A stretch of DNA of 64,000 nucleotides from Pseudomonas oryzihabitans (lineage in GTDB: Bacteria; Pseudomonadota; Gammaproteobacteria; Pseudomonadales; Pseudomonadaceae): contig NZ_CP102428.1 of assembly GCF_024652905.1 (NCBI RefSeq), positions 1,004,501 to 1,068,500 on the forward strand, read 5' to 3'. The notes under the pieces are model-generated. The model was not told the origin of the DNA, ran no database searches, and worked only from the letters and a program-made list of their open reading frames with translations. The position numbers and the translations under genes are program-made. Shown piece after piece: positions 36,233 to 47,348 of the stretch; the stretch's first letter is position 1, and every line of letters starts with the position of its first letter.

Positions 36233-37140
36233 TCACCCGCCCCCAGAATCCCTCGCTGCGCGAACTGCTGTTCACGATACGCGGGTCCATCGTCCAGGCG
36301 ATCTGGCGCAAGCTGCTCTATGTGATGCTGCTGAGCCTGGCGGTAACCCTCAGCCATGGCGTCATCCTGCGCTTCGACTTCGGCCTGACCACCACCCCGC
36401 TGACCCTCTGGGGCCTGACCCTGGCGATCTTTCTCGGCTTTCGCAACACCACCGCCTACCAGCGCTTCTGGGAGGCGCGTGGTCTGTGGGGCGAACTGCT
36501 GATCGCCGGACGCAACCTGGCGCGCCAGGTCGAGACCCTGTTGCCTAGCCTGAACGCAGCTGAGCGCCGCCAGCTGCTGACCCCGCTGTTGGCCTTTGGT
36601 TATGCGCTGCGTGATCACCTGCGCCGGGAAGCGCCGTCTGCTGATCTGCAGCGCGTGCTGGCGGGGGAGGAAACCCTGCTCGCGGCCCCTCACCGACCCA
36701 GTGCGCTGATCCGCCGGCTGGGCACTATGCTGGTTGCCCGGGCACGACAGGAAGGGCTTGGTGATCCACTGATCGCCAATGTCGACAACCAGCTGGACCG
36801 GCTGACCGCGGTGCTCAGCGGCTGCGAACGCATTCGCCAGACGCCCATTCCCTATCCCTACATCCTGATGCTGCACCGGGTGGTGCACGTCTATTGCTTT
36901 CTGCTGCCGTTCTGCCTGGTGGACAGCCTGGGTTGGTTCACGCCGCTGGCGGTGCTGGTGCTGGCCTACACCTTCTTCGGCCTGGACGCCCTGGGCGACC
37001 AGATCGCCGACCCTTTCGGCACCCAGCCCAACCACCTGCCGCTGGACGCCCTCAGCCGCGGTCTGGAGATCGCCGTGCTGGATTTGCTGGGCGAGCCTAC
37101 GCCGGAGCCGATCCGCGCGGAGGCGGGGTTGTTGCGGTGA
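36229..37140 (+). CDS. Bestrophin-like (UPF0187) channel protein
   Basis: A 303-residue bestrophin-family membrane protein with the motifs FLGFRNTTAYQRFWEARGLW and DQIADPFGTQPNHLPLD. Bacterial bestrophins form pentameric ion channels. The GTG start overlaps the stop of the acetyltransferase gene, so the pair is coupled. Confidence 0.87.
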   Translation: MITRPQNPSLRELLFTIRGSIVQAIWRKLLYVMLLSLAVTLSHGVILRFDFGLTTTPLTLWGLTLAIFLGFRNTTAYQRFWEARGLWGELLIAGRNLARQVETLLPSLNAAERRQLLTPLLAFGYALRDHLRREAPSADLQRVLAGEETLLAAPHRPSALIRRLGTMLVARARQEGLGDPLIANVDNQLDRLTAVLSGCERIRQTPIPYPYILMLHRVVHVYCFLLPFCLVDSLGWFTPLAVLVLAYTFFGLDALGDQIADPFGTQPNHLPLDALSRGLEIAVLDLLGEPTPEPIRAEAGLLR

Positions 37141-37164
37141 TGGCGTGATGATTCGCGTTGATGC

Positions 37165-37229
37165 GATCGCGGCCATGGGCCGCTCCTACAGCAGAGGTGT
37201 ATCTGTAGGAGCGGCCCATGGCCGCGATC
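37165..37229. repeat. REP doublet (REPIN), copy 1
   Basis: Two inverted copies of GATCGCGGCCATGGGCCGCT-CCTACA separated by a short loop. The same element recurs at 47349-47413 and 54588-54653, so it belongs to a Pseudomonas REP family. It lies after the bestrophin gene. Confidence 0.85.
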
Positions 37230-37294
37230 AGAAGTCTGCCTCAGAGCGGTCACATCGGCGGATCGCCATGGCCGTGCCGTGCCGTGCCTTGCTG

Positions 37295-37492
37295 TCAGGT
37301 GTCTTGAGCTTCTTTCGCTACCCGCCGCGGACGCCTGACCAGCTCCCCGCGACAGTTCGGACACCGCTCCTGCAGCGGCCCCGCCGCGCATTCCGTGCAA
37401 AAGGTGCATTCATAGGAGCAGATCACCGCCTCCTTGCTCTCCATCGGCAACGCCTTGGCGCAGTGCTCACACGAAGTCCGCATTTCCAGCAT
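37295..37492 (-). CDS. DUF1272 small cysteine-rich protein
   Basis: A 65-residue protein beginning MLEMRTSCEHCAKALPMESK. Cysteines occur as CEHC, CSYEC, CTEC and CPNC, a zinc-ribbon-like set typical of DUF1272. The function is unknown. It lies 16 bases after the GlxA-type regulator on the same strand, so the two are likely co-transcribed. Confidence 0.83.
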   Translation of the reverse strand: MLEMRTSCEHCAKALPMESKEAVICSYECTFCTECAAGPLQERCPNCRGELVRRPRRVAKEAQDT

Positions 37493-37508
37493 GGCTGTCG
37501 CTCCCTGA

Positions 37509-38495
37509 TCAGGCGCCGAAGCGCGCTGCGTAGTCCTGGGGGCTGACCGCCAGGTGCTTGTGAAAGGTGCGTCGCAGATTTTCCGGATGGCCAAAGCCGC
37601 ACAGGCGCGAAACGGTGCCGATGGAGGCCTGGCCATCCTGCAGCAGTACTCGCGCCGTCTCCAGCCGGACCTGCTCGACATAGCGACCCGGACCCATGCC
37701 CACCTCGCGACTGAACAGCCGCGACAGCGTACGGGGCGCCATGTGGGCACGCTCGGCCAGGCGCTCCAGTCCCAGGTCTTCCCCCAGGTGACCGGGAATC
37801 CAGTCGAGCAGGGCGGCCAGTCGTGGCGTCCGTCCCGGATCGGGCGCCAGACAGGCGCTGAATTGCGCCTGGCCGCCGGGACGGCGCAGGAACATCACCA
37901 GCCGGCGCGCCACCGCCAGCGCCAGCGGACGTCCGAGATCGGCTTCCACCAGCGCCAGGGCCAGGTCGATGCCGGCGGTGACGCCGGCCGAGGTAAAGAC
38001 ATGGGGATCGCCATCGCGCCCCAGTGGATCATAGGTATGCAGGCGGTCGCCCTGGACCTCGATGTCCGGAAAGGCTGCTAGTTCGTCGACATAGGCCCAG
38101 TGGGTGGTGGCCCGGCGGGCGTCGAGCAGGCCGGCGCTGGCCAGCATCAAGGCGCCGGAACACACCGAGCCAAGACGCCGAACCCGGGGCTCCAGATCGC
38201 GCAGCCAGGCCTGCAGGCCGGCATCCTGGCGTAGCGTCTCGATGCCTATGCCGCCAGGGATCAGCAGGGTGTCCACCTCATCTACGTCGAGGTCGTACCA
38301 GCTCTGTTCGGCCTGGATGCCGATGCCGGCTGACGTCCTGACCAAGCCTTCGGCGGCGCCCAGCAGGCGCAGCTGATAGTAGGCGGGCAGGCCCTGACGT
38401 TCCCGTTCCAGGTTGGCCGAGGCGAATACCTGCAGCGGGCCGGTGACGTCCAGGCTCATGACGTCGGGGTAAAGCAGCGCAGCGATCAGCGGCAT
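37509..38495 (-). CDS. GlxA-family AraC-type regulator (DJ-1/PfpI domain)
   Basis: A 328-residue regulator. The N-terminal DJ-1/PfpI-like domain covers residues about 1-180 (LIPGGIGIETL, and VCSGALMLASAGLLDARRAT around the nucleophile-elbow cysteine). The C-terminal AraC helix-turn-helix pair covers about 220-325 (LAERAHMAPRTLSRLFSREV, GFGHPENLRRTFHKHL). Members often sense amino acids or amines. I chose the ATG at 38495, with GGAGAG about 6 bases upstream, over the ATG at 38540. Confidence 0.87.
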   Translation of the reverse strand: MPLIAALLYPDVMSLDVTGPLQVFASANLERERQGLPAYYQLRLLGAAEGLVRTSAGIGIQAEQSWYDLDVDEVDTLLIPGGIGIETLRQDAGLQAWLRDLEPRVRRLGSVCSGALMLASAGLLDARRATTHWAYVDELAAFPDIEVQGDRLHTYDPLGRDGDPHVFTSAGVTAGIDLALALVEADLGRPLALAVARRLVMFLRRPGGQAQFSACLAPDPGRTPRLAALLDWIPGHLGEDLGLERLAERAHMAPRTLSRLFSREVGMGPGRYVEQVRLETARVLLQDGQASIGTVSRLCGFGHPENLRRTFHKHLAVSPQDYAARFGA

Positions 38496-38633
38496 GGGTG
38501 GCTCTCCGTAGCGATCTGGTGAGCATGCCTTGGCGTCCATATAGGCGACAAGGTCAAAGACCCCACAGATCTCGCCATCCGGGTGGCAGGTTGGATTTGG
38601 CGTGACCCGCGCCCGGCCTTATCATCGCCGCCC

Positions 38634-39377
38634 ATGAACTACACCGATCCCAAGCAACTGGCACCCTTGCTGGAAGCCATCCTGCTCGCTGCCGGCCGCC
38701 CCCTGACCCTGGAGCGTCTGGCCGAACTCTTCGAAGAATACGAGCGCCCCGAGCCCGCCCACCTGCGCGCCGGTCTCGCCGTGCTCGGTGGCTCCTGTCG
38801 CAAGCGCGGCTTCGAGCTCAAGGAGGTGGCGTCCGGCTATCGCCTGCAGGTGCGCGAAAAGTACGCGCCTTGGGTCGGGCGACTCTGGGAGGAGCGTCCG
38901 CCGCGCTATTCCCGCGCCATGTTGGAGACCCTGGCGCTGATCGCCTATCGCCAGCCGATCACCCGTGGCGAGATCGAAGAGGTGCGCGGCGTGGCGGTCA
39001 ACAGCCAGATCGTCAAGACGCTGCTGGAGCGCGACTGGATCCGTGTGGTGGGCTATCGCGACGTGCCCGGCCGCCCGGCCATGTTCGCCACCACCAAGTC
39101 CTTTCTCGACTACTTCGACCTGCGCAGTCTCGACCAACTGCCGCCCCTGGCCGAGGTCCGCCAGTTGGAACCCGAACCGACGTCGGTGCTGGAAGACCCC
39201 GAGTTGAGCCTGGCGGCACTGGGGGTAGGGGAGCCGGAGCAAGAAGAGGACACCCTGGTGATCCCCGAGCGCACCAGCTTTCGCACCCTGCTCACCGAGC
39301 TGGACGCCATGGAGACCGGCCTCAAGACCGATTTCGACGACCTGCGCCAGGCGGCGGACGAAGAAGACGAGGGTTGA
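38634..39377 (+). CDS. scpB: Segregation and condensation protein B
   Basis: A 247-residue ScpB with two winged-helix domains (LEAILLAAGRPLTLERLAEL, then MLETLALIAYRQPITRGEIE and VNSQIVKTLLERDWIRVVG). It binds ScpA and the Smc ATPase in chromosome condensation. The usual upstream neighbour scpA is absent: a GlxA-type regulator on the opposite strand lies there instead. The start at 38634 gives the normal N-terminus; an upstream in-frame ATG at 38583 adds 17 unlikely residues. Confidence 0.9.
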   Translation: MNYTDPKQLAPLLEAILLAAGRPLTLERLAELFEEYERPEPAHLRAGLAVLGGSCRKRGFELKEVASGYRLQVREKYAPWVGRLWEERPPRYSRAMLETLALIAYRQPITRGEIEEVRGVAVNSQIVKTLLERDWIRVVGYRDVPGRPAMFATTKSFLDYFDLRSLDQLPPLAEVRQLEPEPTSVLEDPELSLAALGVGEPEQEEDTLVIPERTSFRTLLTELDAMETGLKTDFDDLRQAADEEDEG

Positions 39378-39386
39378 GTCAGCCCT

Positions 39387-39486
39387 GTTGGGCTTCGCTG
39401 CGCTCAGCCCAACCTACAGTTCCACTACAGTCCGGGCGTTCCGATGAGGATGCCGTAGGTCGGCGCTGAGCAACGTGAAGCCCAAC
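39387..39486. repeat. Inverted doublet of the GTTGGGCTTCG repeat family, copy 1
   Basis: GTTGGGCTTCGCTGCGCTCA-GCCCAACCTAC at 39387-39417 is followed by a degenerate inverse copy at 39455-39486. Each unit can fold on itself. A second doublet in the other order lies at 54490-54582. Confidence 0.75.
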
Positions 39487-39501
39487 ACTCCCACCAAAAC
39501 G

Positions 39502-39528
39502 AAAAAAGCGCCCGAAGGCGCTTTCTTC
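39502..39528 (-). terminator. Intrinsic terminator of gap
   Basis: Read on the minus strand, an 8-pair stem AAAGCGCC/GGCGCTTT with loop TTCG is followed by a T-run. It lies 20 bases after the gap stop codon. The A-run on the other side means it may also stop transcripts from scpB. Confidence 0.85.
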
Positions 39529-39547
39529 CAACTCAGACCTACAGACC

Positions 39548-40552
39548 TCAGGCCGGCGCGTTGACCAGCGCCTTGCAGGTATCGAGCATACGGTTGGAGA
39601 AGCCCCACTCGTTGTCGTACCAGGCCATGATCTTCACCAGCTTGCCGCTCACCTTGGTGTGGTTGGCGTCGAAGATCGACGACAGGCGGTTGTGGTTGAA
39701 GTCGATGGAGACCAGCGGCTTGTCGTTGTAGCCCAGCACCGGCGAAGCTTCGGCCGCCGCCTTCATGAAGGCGTTGATGGTCTTGGCGTCGGTTTCCTTG
39801 GCGGTCAGGATGGTCAAATCGACCAGCGACACGTTGATGGTCGGCACCCGCACCGCCATGCCGCTAAACTTGCCTTGCAGCTCCGGCAGAACCAGGCCCA
39901 CGGCCTCGGCGGCACCGGTCTTGGTCGGGATCATCGACTGGGTGGCCGAACGCGCCCGGAAGGGGTCGGAGTGGTAGACGTCCGACAGGTTCTGGTCGTT
40001 GGTGTAGGCATGGATGGTGGTCATCAGACCGTTCTCGATACCCAGTTCGCGCTGCAGCACCTGGGCGACCGGCGCCAGGCAGTTGGTGGTGCAAGAGGCG
40101 TTGGAGATGATCTGGTGCGACTGGCGCAGGATGTTGTCATTGACGCCATAGACGATGGTGGCGTCCACCTCTTTGCCCGGTGCCGAGATGATCACCTTGG
40201 AGGCGCCGGCTTCCAGGTGGGCAGCGGCCTTGTCGCGGCTGGTGAAGAGGCCAGTGCATTCGAACACCACGTCGATCTTCAGGTCCTTCCACGGCAGCTC
40301 GGCCGGGTTGCGGATGGCCGTCACGGCGATGCGGTCGCCATTGACCACCAGCTTGTCGCCCTCGACGGACACCTCGGCAGGGAAGCGGTCATGAACGCTG
40401 TCATACTGTAGGAGATGCGCATTGATGGCGGCGTCGCCCAGGTCGTTGATCGCGACGACCTCCAGGTCCTGGCGATAGCCCTCGGTATACAGCGCCCGCA
40501 GCACGTTGCGGCCGATGCGTCCAAAACCATTGATGGCAATACGAATACTCAT
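39548..40552 (-). CDS. gap: Glyceraldehyde-3-phosphate dehydrogenase, type I
   Basis: A 334-residue GAPDH. The NAD-binding [16 protein letters not shown] opens the protein, and the active site reads [12 protein letters not shown]. In Pseudomonas, which lacks a full Embden-Meyerhof route, this enzyme serves the lower half of the Entner-Doudoroff pathway and gluconeogenesis. It is divergent from edd, and the shared promoter region carries two related operator-like boxes. Confidence 0.95.
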   Translation of the reverse strand: MSIRIAINGFGRIGRNVLRALYTEGYRQDLEVVAINDLGDAAINAHLLQYDSVHDRFPAEVSVEGDKLVVNGDRIAVTAIRNPAELPWKDLKIDVVFECTGLFTSRDKAAAHLEAGASKVIISAPGKEVDATIVYGVNDNILRQSHQIISNASCTTNCLAPVAQVLQRELGIENGLMTTIHAYTNDQNLSDVYHSDPFRARSATQSMIPTKTGAAEAVGLVLPELQGKFSGMAVRVPTINVSLVDLTILTAKETDAKTINAFMKAAAEASPVLGYNDKPLVSIDFNHNRLSSIFDANHTKVSGKLVKIMAWYDNEWGFSNRMLDTCKALVNAPA

Positions 40553-40577
40553 TGAGAGAAACCTCGCGATAGCTGGG

Positions 40578-40600
40578 TTTTGTTGTAAAAAACATTACAC
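40578..40600 (+). promoter_or_regulatory. HexR-like operator box, gap side
   Basis: TTTGTTGT followed by AAACATTACA; within it TGTAA-N6-TTACA (40584-40599) is an inverted repeat. HexR, the phospho-sugar-sensing repressor of edd, gap and zwf in pseudomonads, is reported to bind TTGT-N7/8-ACAA-like sites. The assignment is inference. Confidence 0.5.
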
Positions 40601-40638
40601 ATGACGCGTGCTAAGCGGAATAATAGCGCCAATTTGGC

Positions 40639-40663
40639 TGTGAATGTTTTAAATAACAACAAA
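40639..40663 (-). promoter_or_regulatory. HexR-like operator box, edd side
   Basis: On the minus strand this reads TTTGTTGT, then a 7-base spacer and AAACATTCACA, so it is an inverted relative of the box at 40578-40600. It lies about 25 bases before the edd start codon. Confidence 0.45.
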
Positions 40664-40688
40664 TTTAGCCCGGTGGAGAATCGAAACC

Positions 40689-42514
<1,826 letters not shown>

Positions 42515-42518
<4 letters not shown>

Positions 42519-43492
42519 GTTTGGCTTTGGTTGGCGACATCGGGGGCACCAATGCCCGCTTCGCCCTGTGGCGTGACGGTCGCCTGGAGGCCATCGAGGT
42601 CTTCGCCTGTGCGGATTACGCCTGTCCGGAAGACGCGGTACGCAAGTACCTGGCGCAGACCGGCGTGGCGCTGGATGACATCACCGCCGTGTGCCTCGCC
42701 TGTGCGGGCCCGGTGGGCGAGGGTGACTTCCGCTTCACCAACAATCACTGGGTGATCAAGCGCGAGCAGTTCTGCTGCGAGCTGGGCCTGACCCATCTGC
42801 TGCTGATCAACGACTTCACGTCCATGGCCTGGGCCATCGCCCGCCTGGATCCGGCGGACTCCGTCCAGGTGCGCGACGGCATCGCCTTGCCGACCCGCCC
42901 GCGCCTGGTGATCGGTCCCGGCACCGGCCTGGGTCTCGCCAGCCTGGTGCCCAGCGGCAAGGATCGCTGGATCGTGCTGCCGAGCGAGGGTGGTCACGTC
43001 GACCTGCCGATCAACACCCAGCGCGAATTCGATATCTGGAAGATCCTCAAGCGCCAGTTCGGCAATCACGTCTCCGCGGAGCGCGTGGTGTCCGGCAGCG
43101 GCCTGGTCAACCTCTATCACGCGAGTTGCGAACTGGACGGCCGGACCGCCGCCCTGCATAGCGCGGCGGACATCTGCGAGCTGGCGCTCAAGGGCGATCC
43201 CTATGCCGATGCCGTGCTGGAGCAGTTCTTCATCTGGCTGGCGCGGGTCGCCGGCAACGCGGCCCTGACCCTGGGTGCCCTGGGTGGCGTTTACATTGCC
43301 GGCGGCATCCTGCCGCGCTTCGTCGAGCGCTTCCAGAGCGGGGCCTTCGCCCATGCTTTCGCCGACAAGGGCAAGACCAGCAGCGCCTACCTCAAGGATA
43401 TCCCGGCCTGGCTGGTGACCGCCGAGTATCCGGGGCTGTTCGGTGCCGGCGTCGCCCTGGATCAAACCATCGCCGAAGCGCGACAGGTCTAA
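42515..43492 (+). CDS. glk: Glucokinase
   Basis: A 325-residue bacterial glucokinase. The phosphate-binding [17 protein letters not shown] starts the protein, and INDFTSMAW with [15 protein letters not shown] mark the sugar and ATP sites. It phosphorylates glucose imported by the GtsABCD system. The ATG overlaps the edd stop codon (ATGA). The TAA stop shares its last A with the structured repeat that follows. Confidence 0.94.
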
Positions 43493-43649
43493 GAGCCTGT
43501 TCAAAGTCTGCTGCGCGTCGGCCAAACTGCGTTAAAAATGGCTTCGGAATGCTCATTTACCATTCGTAAACCCGAGCGCGGGTCCGATCCGCTTCCTCAG
43601 CCATTTTTGCCTTGTTTGGCTCTAGCTCGCGATCCTTTGAACAGGCTCT
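43492..43649 (+). repeat. Long structured palindromic repeat, copy 1
   Basis: A 158-base folded element. The outer stem AGAGCCTGTTCAAAG/CTTTGAACAGGCTCT (43492-43506 with 43635-43649) is perfect over 15 pairs. An inner stem AAAAATGGCT/AGCCATTTTT (43534-43543 with 43599-43608) follows, and TTTAC/GTAAA forms a hairpin near 43556-43570. A second copy lies at 52599-52740 in the opposite orientation. It begins on the last base of the glk stop codon. Confidence 0.85.
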
Positions 43650-43754
43650 GATCCACCCCGGGGTGGGCGACTACTCAAGGTCGCCCGACCCCGGTATGCT
43701 GCCGGCACTACCGGTAGCTGGCCTCCGGCCAAGACAACAAGAGCGAACATCGCC

Positions 43755-44495
43755 ATGTCCACCCTGGGCAAATCCCTCCTGGTCGTCGACGACGACGGGG
43801 AAATCCGTGAGCTTCTCGACGCCTATCTCACCCGTGCCGGCTATCAGGTGCGCGCCGTTGGCGATGGCCGCGAGCTGCGCCGGGCGCTGGGTGACTTCGT
43901 CCCCGACCTGCTGATCCTCGACGTCATGCTCCCCGGCGAAGACGGCTTCGCCCTCTGCCGCTGGATGCGCGAGCAGTCGAGCTGCCGCCAAGTGCCCATC
44001 ATCATGCTCACCGCCAGTTCCGACGAGGCGGATCGGGTCATTGGCCTGGAGCTGGGCGCCGACGACTACCTGGGCAAGCCCTTCAGCCCCCGCGAATTGC
44101 TGGCGCGCATCAAGGCGCTGTTGCGCCGGGCCGGCTTTGGCGAAACGCGTCCGGCGGCTACCGGTCTGCTGACCTTCGACGACTGGCGCCTAGATCCGGT
44201 CAGTCATCGGCTGTTCCACCGCGACGGCGAGGAGGTCATCCTCTCCGGCGCCGATTTCACCCTGCTCAAGCTGTTTCTCGACCATCCCCAGCAGATCCTT
44301 GATCGCGACACCATCGCCAATGCCACCCGTGGCCGCGAGGTGCTGCCGCTGGAGCGCATCGTCGACATGGCGGTGAGTCGCCTGCGTCAGCGTCTGAGGG
44401 ACACCGGCAAGTCGCCGCGGCTGATCCGTACCGTGCGTGGTTCCGGGTATTTGCTCGCCGCCGAGGTCAGCGGGCTGGTCGCCGATGCGGTGTAG
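43755..44495 (+). CDS. gltR: Response regulator of glucose uptake
   Basis: A 246-residue OmpR-type response regulator. The receiver domain has the acidic pocket VVDDDGE and phospho-acceptor Asp in LLILDVMLPGEDG; the C-terminal winged helix ends with PRLIRTVRGSGYLLA. Position after glk and before gtrS matches GltR, which controls the glucose transporter and oprB in Pseudomonas. Its stop codon overlaps the start of the kinase gene. Confidence 0.92.
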   Translation: MSTLGKSLLVVDDDGEIRELLDAYLTRAGYQVRAVGDGRELRRALGDFVPDLLILDVMLPGEDGFALCRWMREQSSCRQVPIIMLTASSDEADRVIGLELGADDYLGKPFSPRELLARIKALLRRAGFGETRPAATGLLTFDDWRLDPVSHRLFHRDGEEVILSGADFTLLKLFLDHPQQILDRDTIANATRGREVLPLERIVDMAVSRLRQRLRDTGKSPRLIRTVRGSGYLLAAEVSGLVADAV

Positions 44496-45933
44496 CGGTC
44501 CGCTCGCGCGGCTGGTGCCGCGTTCCCTGCTGGCGCGGATGCTGCTCCTGACCCTGCTGGCGGTGCTCCTGGCCCAGGGCGCCTCGGCGCTGTTCTGGTC
44601 GGCCGCATTGCGCAGCGATCGCAACCAGGGCCTGCAGACCGCGGCCCGCAGCCTGGGCTATTCCATCGCCGCCAGCGTGCGTTATTTCAGCCTGCTGCCA
44701 CCGGCCTATCGGCCGCTGGTGCTGGAACAGCTGCGCAACATGGGCGGCACGCGCTTCTTCGTCTCGCTCAACGAAAAGCCGCTGACCATGCAGGCACTGC
44801 CCGCGACCCCGGGGCGTCGCGCCGTGCTGCAGGAGGTCGAAGCGGTGCTGCGCGAACGCCTGGGCGCCACCATGCCCATGTACGTGGAATTCATCGGCCC
44901 GCAGCAGCTGCGGCTGTTCAACGGTGCCTTGGCGCTCGACGAACTGCCGCGCTCCTGGGCGCACTATGCCCTGAGTCTGGAGCCACTGGAGCCGCCGGTG
45001 CTGGTGACCCAGATCCGCATCGGCGAAGGGGAGTGGGTGTATCTGGCGACCCTGATGCCGGCGCCTTACTACAGCCTGGACGAGTCCTGGCTGCCCCTGC
45101 AGCAGCTGCTGTTCATGGTCTTCAGCAGCGCCTTCCTGCTGCTGTTCATCGGCCTGCTGATCCGCTGGCAGAGTCGCCCGCTCAAGCGGCTGTCGCGCGC
45201 TGCGCGGGAGCTGTCGCTGGAGGTCCATACGCCGCCGGTGCGGGAGGAGGGCGCCCAGGAGATCCGCGAGGTCACCCGCGCCTTCAATGCCATGCGTGAA
45301 CGCATCGCCCGCTATCTGGACGAGCGCGCCCAGCTGTTCAGCGCCATCTCCCACGACCTGCGCACCCCCATCACGCGGCTGCGGCTGCGTGCCGAGTTGG
45401 TGGACGACGAGGTGATGCAGGCCAAGCTCGTGCGTGATCTCGACGAGCTGGATCTGTTGGTGAAGGGCGCCCTGCAGTGCGTCAAGGACACCGACATCCA
45501 CGAGAATCTGGAGCCGGTCGACCTGCAGGCGCTGCTGGTGCAGCTGGTGGAGCCCTTCACCCAGGAGCAGCCCCCGCGGGTATGCCTCACCGGAGAAGCC
45601 CAGGGCACCCTGCTGGGCAAGCCTCTGGCGCTCAAGCGCTGCATCGGCAATCTGCTGGACAACGCCCTCAAGTATGGCCATCGCGCTCATTTGCAGGTGG
45701 AAGACGACAGTCATGCCTTCGTCCTGCATGTCGACGACGAAGGGCCAGGGGTGCCCGAGCAGGAGCTGGAGCAGGTGTTCCAGCCCCATGTCCGCCTGGC
45801 CACCGACCGCCAGGGTTACGGCCTGGGCCTGGGCATCGCCCGCAACCTGGCCCACGCCCATGGCGGCGAGGTGGAGCTGCGCAACCGCCGCGAGGGCGGT
45901 CTGCGGGTGACCCTGACCCTACCGCGCAGCTAG
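44485..45933 (+). CDS. gtrS: Sensor histidine kinase partner of GltR
   Basis: A 482-residue membrane sensor kinase. Helices lie at residues about 17-38 and 205-228, with a periplasmic domain between. HAMP follows, then the H-box FSAISHDLRTPITRLRLRAEL and the ATPase boxes NLLDNALKYGH, DDEGPGVP and GYGLGLGIARN. In Pseudomonas aeruginosa the homologue senses 2-ketogluconate and 6-phosphogluconate. The ATG at 44485 overlaps the gltR stop, giving coupled translation. Confidence 0.9.
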   Translation: MRCSGPLARLVPRSLLARMLLLTLLAVLLAQGASALFWSAALRSDRNQGLQTAARSLGYSIAASVRYFSLLPPAYRPLVLEQLRNMGGTRFFVSLNEKPLTMQALPATPGRRAVLQEVEAVLRERLGATMPMYVEFIGPQQLRLFNGALALDELPRSWAHYALSLEPLEPPVLVTQIRIGEGEWVYLATLMPAPYYSLDESWLPLQQLLFMVFSSAFLLLFIGLLIRWQSRPLKRLSRAARELSLEVHTPPVREEGAQEIREVTRAFNAMRERIARYLDERAQLFSAISHDLRTPITRLRLRAELVDDEVMQAKLVRDLDELDLLVKGALQCVKDTDIHENLEPVDLQALLVQLVEPFTQEQPPRVCLTGEAQGTLLGKPLALKRCIGNLLDNALKYGHRAHLQVEDDSHAFVLHVDDEGPGVPEQELEQVFQPHVRLATDRQGYGLGLGIARNLAHAHGGEVELRNRREGGLRVTLTLPRS

Positions 45934-45950
45934 GCAGGACCCTACCGCTA

Positions 45951-45968
45951 TGTCACCAGCTCGTGACA
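45951..45968. promoter_or_regulatory. Perfect palindrome upstream of gtsA
   Basis: TGTCACCAGCTCGTGACA has 6-base arms TGTCAC and GTGACA around a 6-base centre. It lies 18 bases after the gtrS stop and about 90 before gtsA. It could be an operator for GltR or another regulator; the owner is not known. Confidence 0.5.
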
Positions 45969-46056
45969 AAACGCCTTCCCTTCGTTACCCACGGCCGCAG
46001 TCGTCTGACTAGACTCGGCCCAGCTCCAATAAAAAAACAACAAGGAACGACCCCTC

Positions 46057-47319
46057 ATGAAGGCATTGAATCGTCTCGCTCTCGCCGTTTCCCTTTCCTG
46101 CGCCGCGCTGGCTGCCCCCCTGACCGCCCATGCCGGTGAGGTCGAGGTGCTGCACTGGTGGACCTCCGGTGGCGAGGCTCGCGCCGTCGATGTGCTCAAG
46201 CAACTGATGCAGAAGCAGGGCGATACTTGGAAGGACTTCGCCGTGGCCGGTGGCGCCGGTGAAGCCGCCATGACCGTGCTCAAGACCCGCGCCGTCTCCG
46301 GCAACCCGCCGTCCGCTGCCCAGCTGAAAGGCCCCGACATCCAGGAGTGGGCCAGCATGGGCTTCCTGGCCAACATCAGCGACATCGCCAAGCAGGGTAA
46401 CTGGGACACCATCCTGCCCAAGCGCGTGGCTCAGACCATGCAGCACGACGGCGAGTACGTCGCCGTGCCGGCCGGCATCCACCGCATCAACTGGCTGTGG
46501 ATCAACCCCGCCGTCTTCAAGAAGGCCGGCGCCAAGGTCCCCACCACCCTGGACGAATTCTTCGAAGCCGCCGACAAGCTGAAGGCCGCTGGCGTCGTGC
46601 CCCTGGCCCACGGTGGTCAGAACTGGCAGGACGGTACCATCTTCGAATCCCTGGTCATGGCCATCATGGGCCCGGAAGGCTACGACAAGGTCTTCGTGCA
46701 GACCGATGCCGACACCATCCGCAGCGACAAGATGGTCGAGGTCTTCAAGACCTTCAAGCGCATCAAGGGCTACGTCGATCCCAACGCCGCCGGTCGCGAC
46801 TGGAACCTGGCCACCGCCATGGTCATCGAGGGCAAGGCCGGCATGCAGATCATGGGCGACTGGGCCAAGGCGGAATTCACCGCCGCCGGCAAGAAGCCGG
46901 GCGTCGACTACGAATGCGTGGTGATGCCAGGCACCCAGGGCGACTTCATCTACAACATTGACTCCCTGGCCATGTTCAAGATCAAGAACAAGGACAACCA
47001 GAAGGCCCAGGACGATCTGGTGCGCACCGTCATCGACAAGCCCTTCCAGGAGGTCTTCAACCTCAACAAGGGCTCCATCCCGGTGCGTAACGACATCGAT
47101 CTGTCCAAGTTCGACAGCTGCGCCCAGCAGTCCGCCAAGGACTTCCAGGCGGCCAACGCCGATGGCAAGGCCGAGCCGAGCATGGCGCACAGCATGGCCA
47201 ACACCAGCTACGTGCAGGGCGCGATCTTCGACGTGGTGACCAACTTCTTCAACGACGCCAACGCCGATCCGAAGAAGGCCACCGAGCAACTGGTCGCCGC
47301 CATCCAGGCCGCGAAGTAA
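46057..47319 (+). CDS. gtsA: Glucose/mannose ABC transporter, periplasmic binding protein
   Basis: A 420-residue family 1 solute-binding protein with a signal peptide (residues 1-26, ending PLTAHAG) and a start of the mature protein [18 protein letters not shown]. It is also known as GltB in Pseudomonas aeruginosa. It captures glucose in the periplasm for the GtsBC channel. AAGGAA precedes the ATG. A REP doublet separates it from the permease genes, which may keep its mRNA in excess over theirs. Confidence 0.93.
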   Translation: MKALNRLALAVSLSCAALAAPLTAHAGEVEVLHWWTSGGEARAVDVLKQLMQKQGDTWKDFAVAGGAGEAAMTVLKTRAVSGNPPSAAQLKGPDIQEWASMGFLANISDIAKQGNWDTILPKRVAQTMQHDGEYVAVPAGIHRINWLWINPAVFKKAGAKVPTTLDEFFEAADKLKAAGVVPLAHGGQNWQDGTIFESLVMAIMGPEGYDKVFVQTDADTIRSDKMVEVFKTFKRIKGYVDPNAAGRDWNLATAMVIEGKAGMQIMGDWAKAEFTAAGKKPGVDYECVVMPGTQGDFIYNIDSLAMFKIKNKDNQKAQDDLVRTVIDKPFQEVFNLNKGSIPVRNDIDLSKFDSCAQQSAKDFQAANADGKAEPSMAHSMANTSYVQGAIFDVVTNFFNDANADPKKATEQLVAAIQAAK

Positions 47320-47348
47320 GCGCAAACAGCCATCGGTAAGGATTGTTT

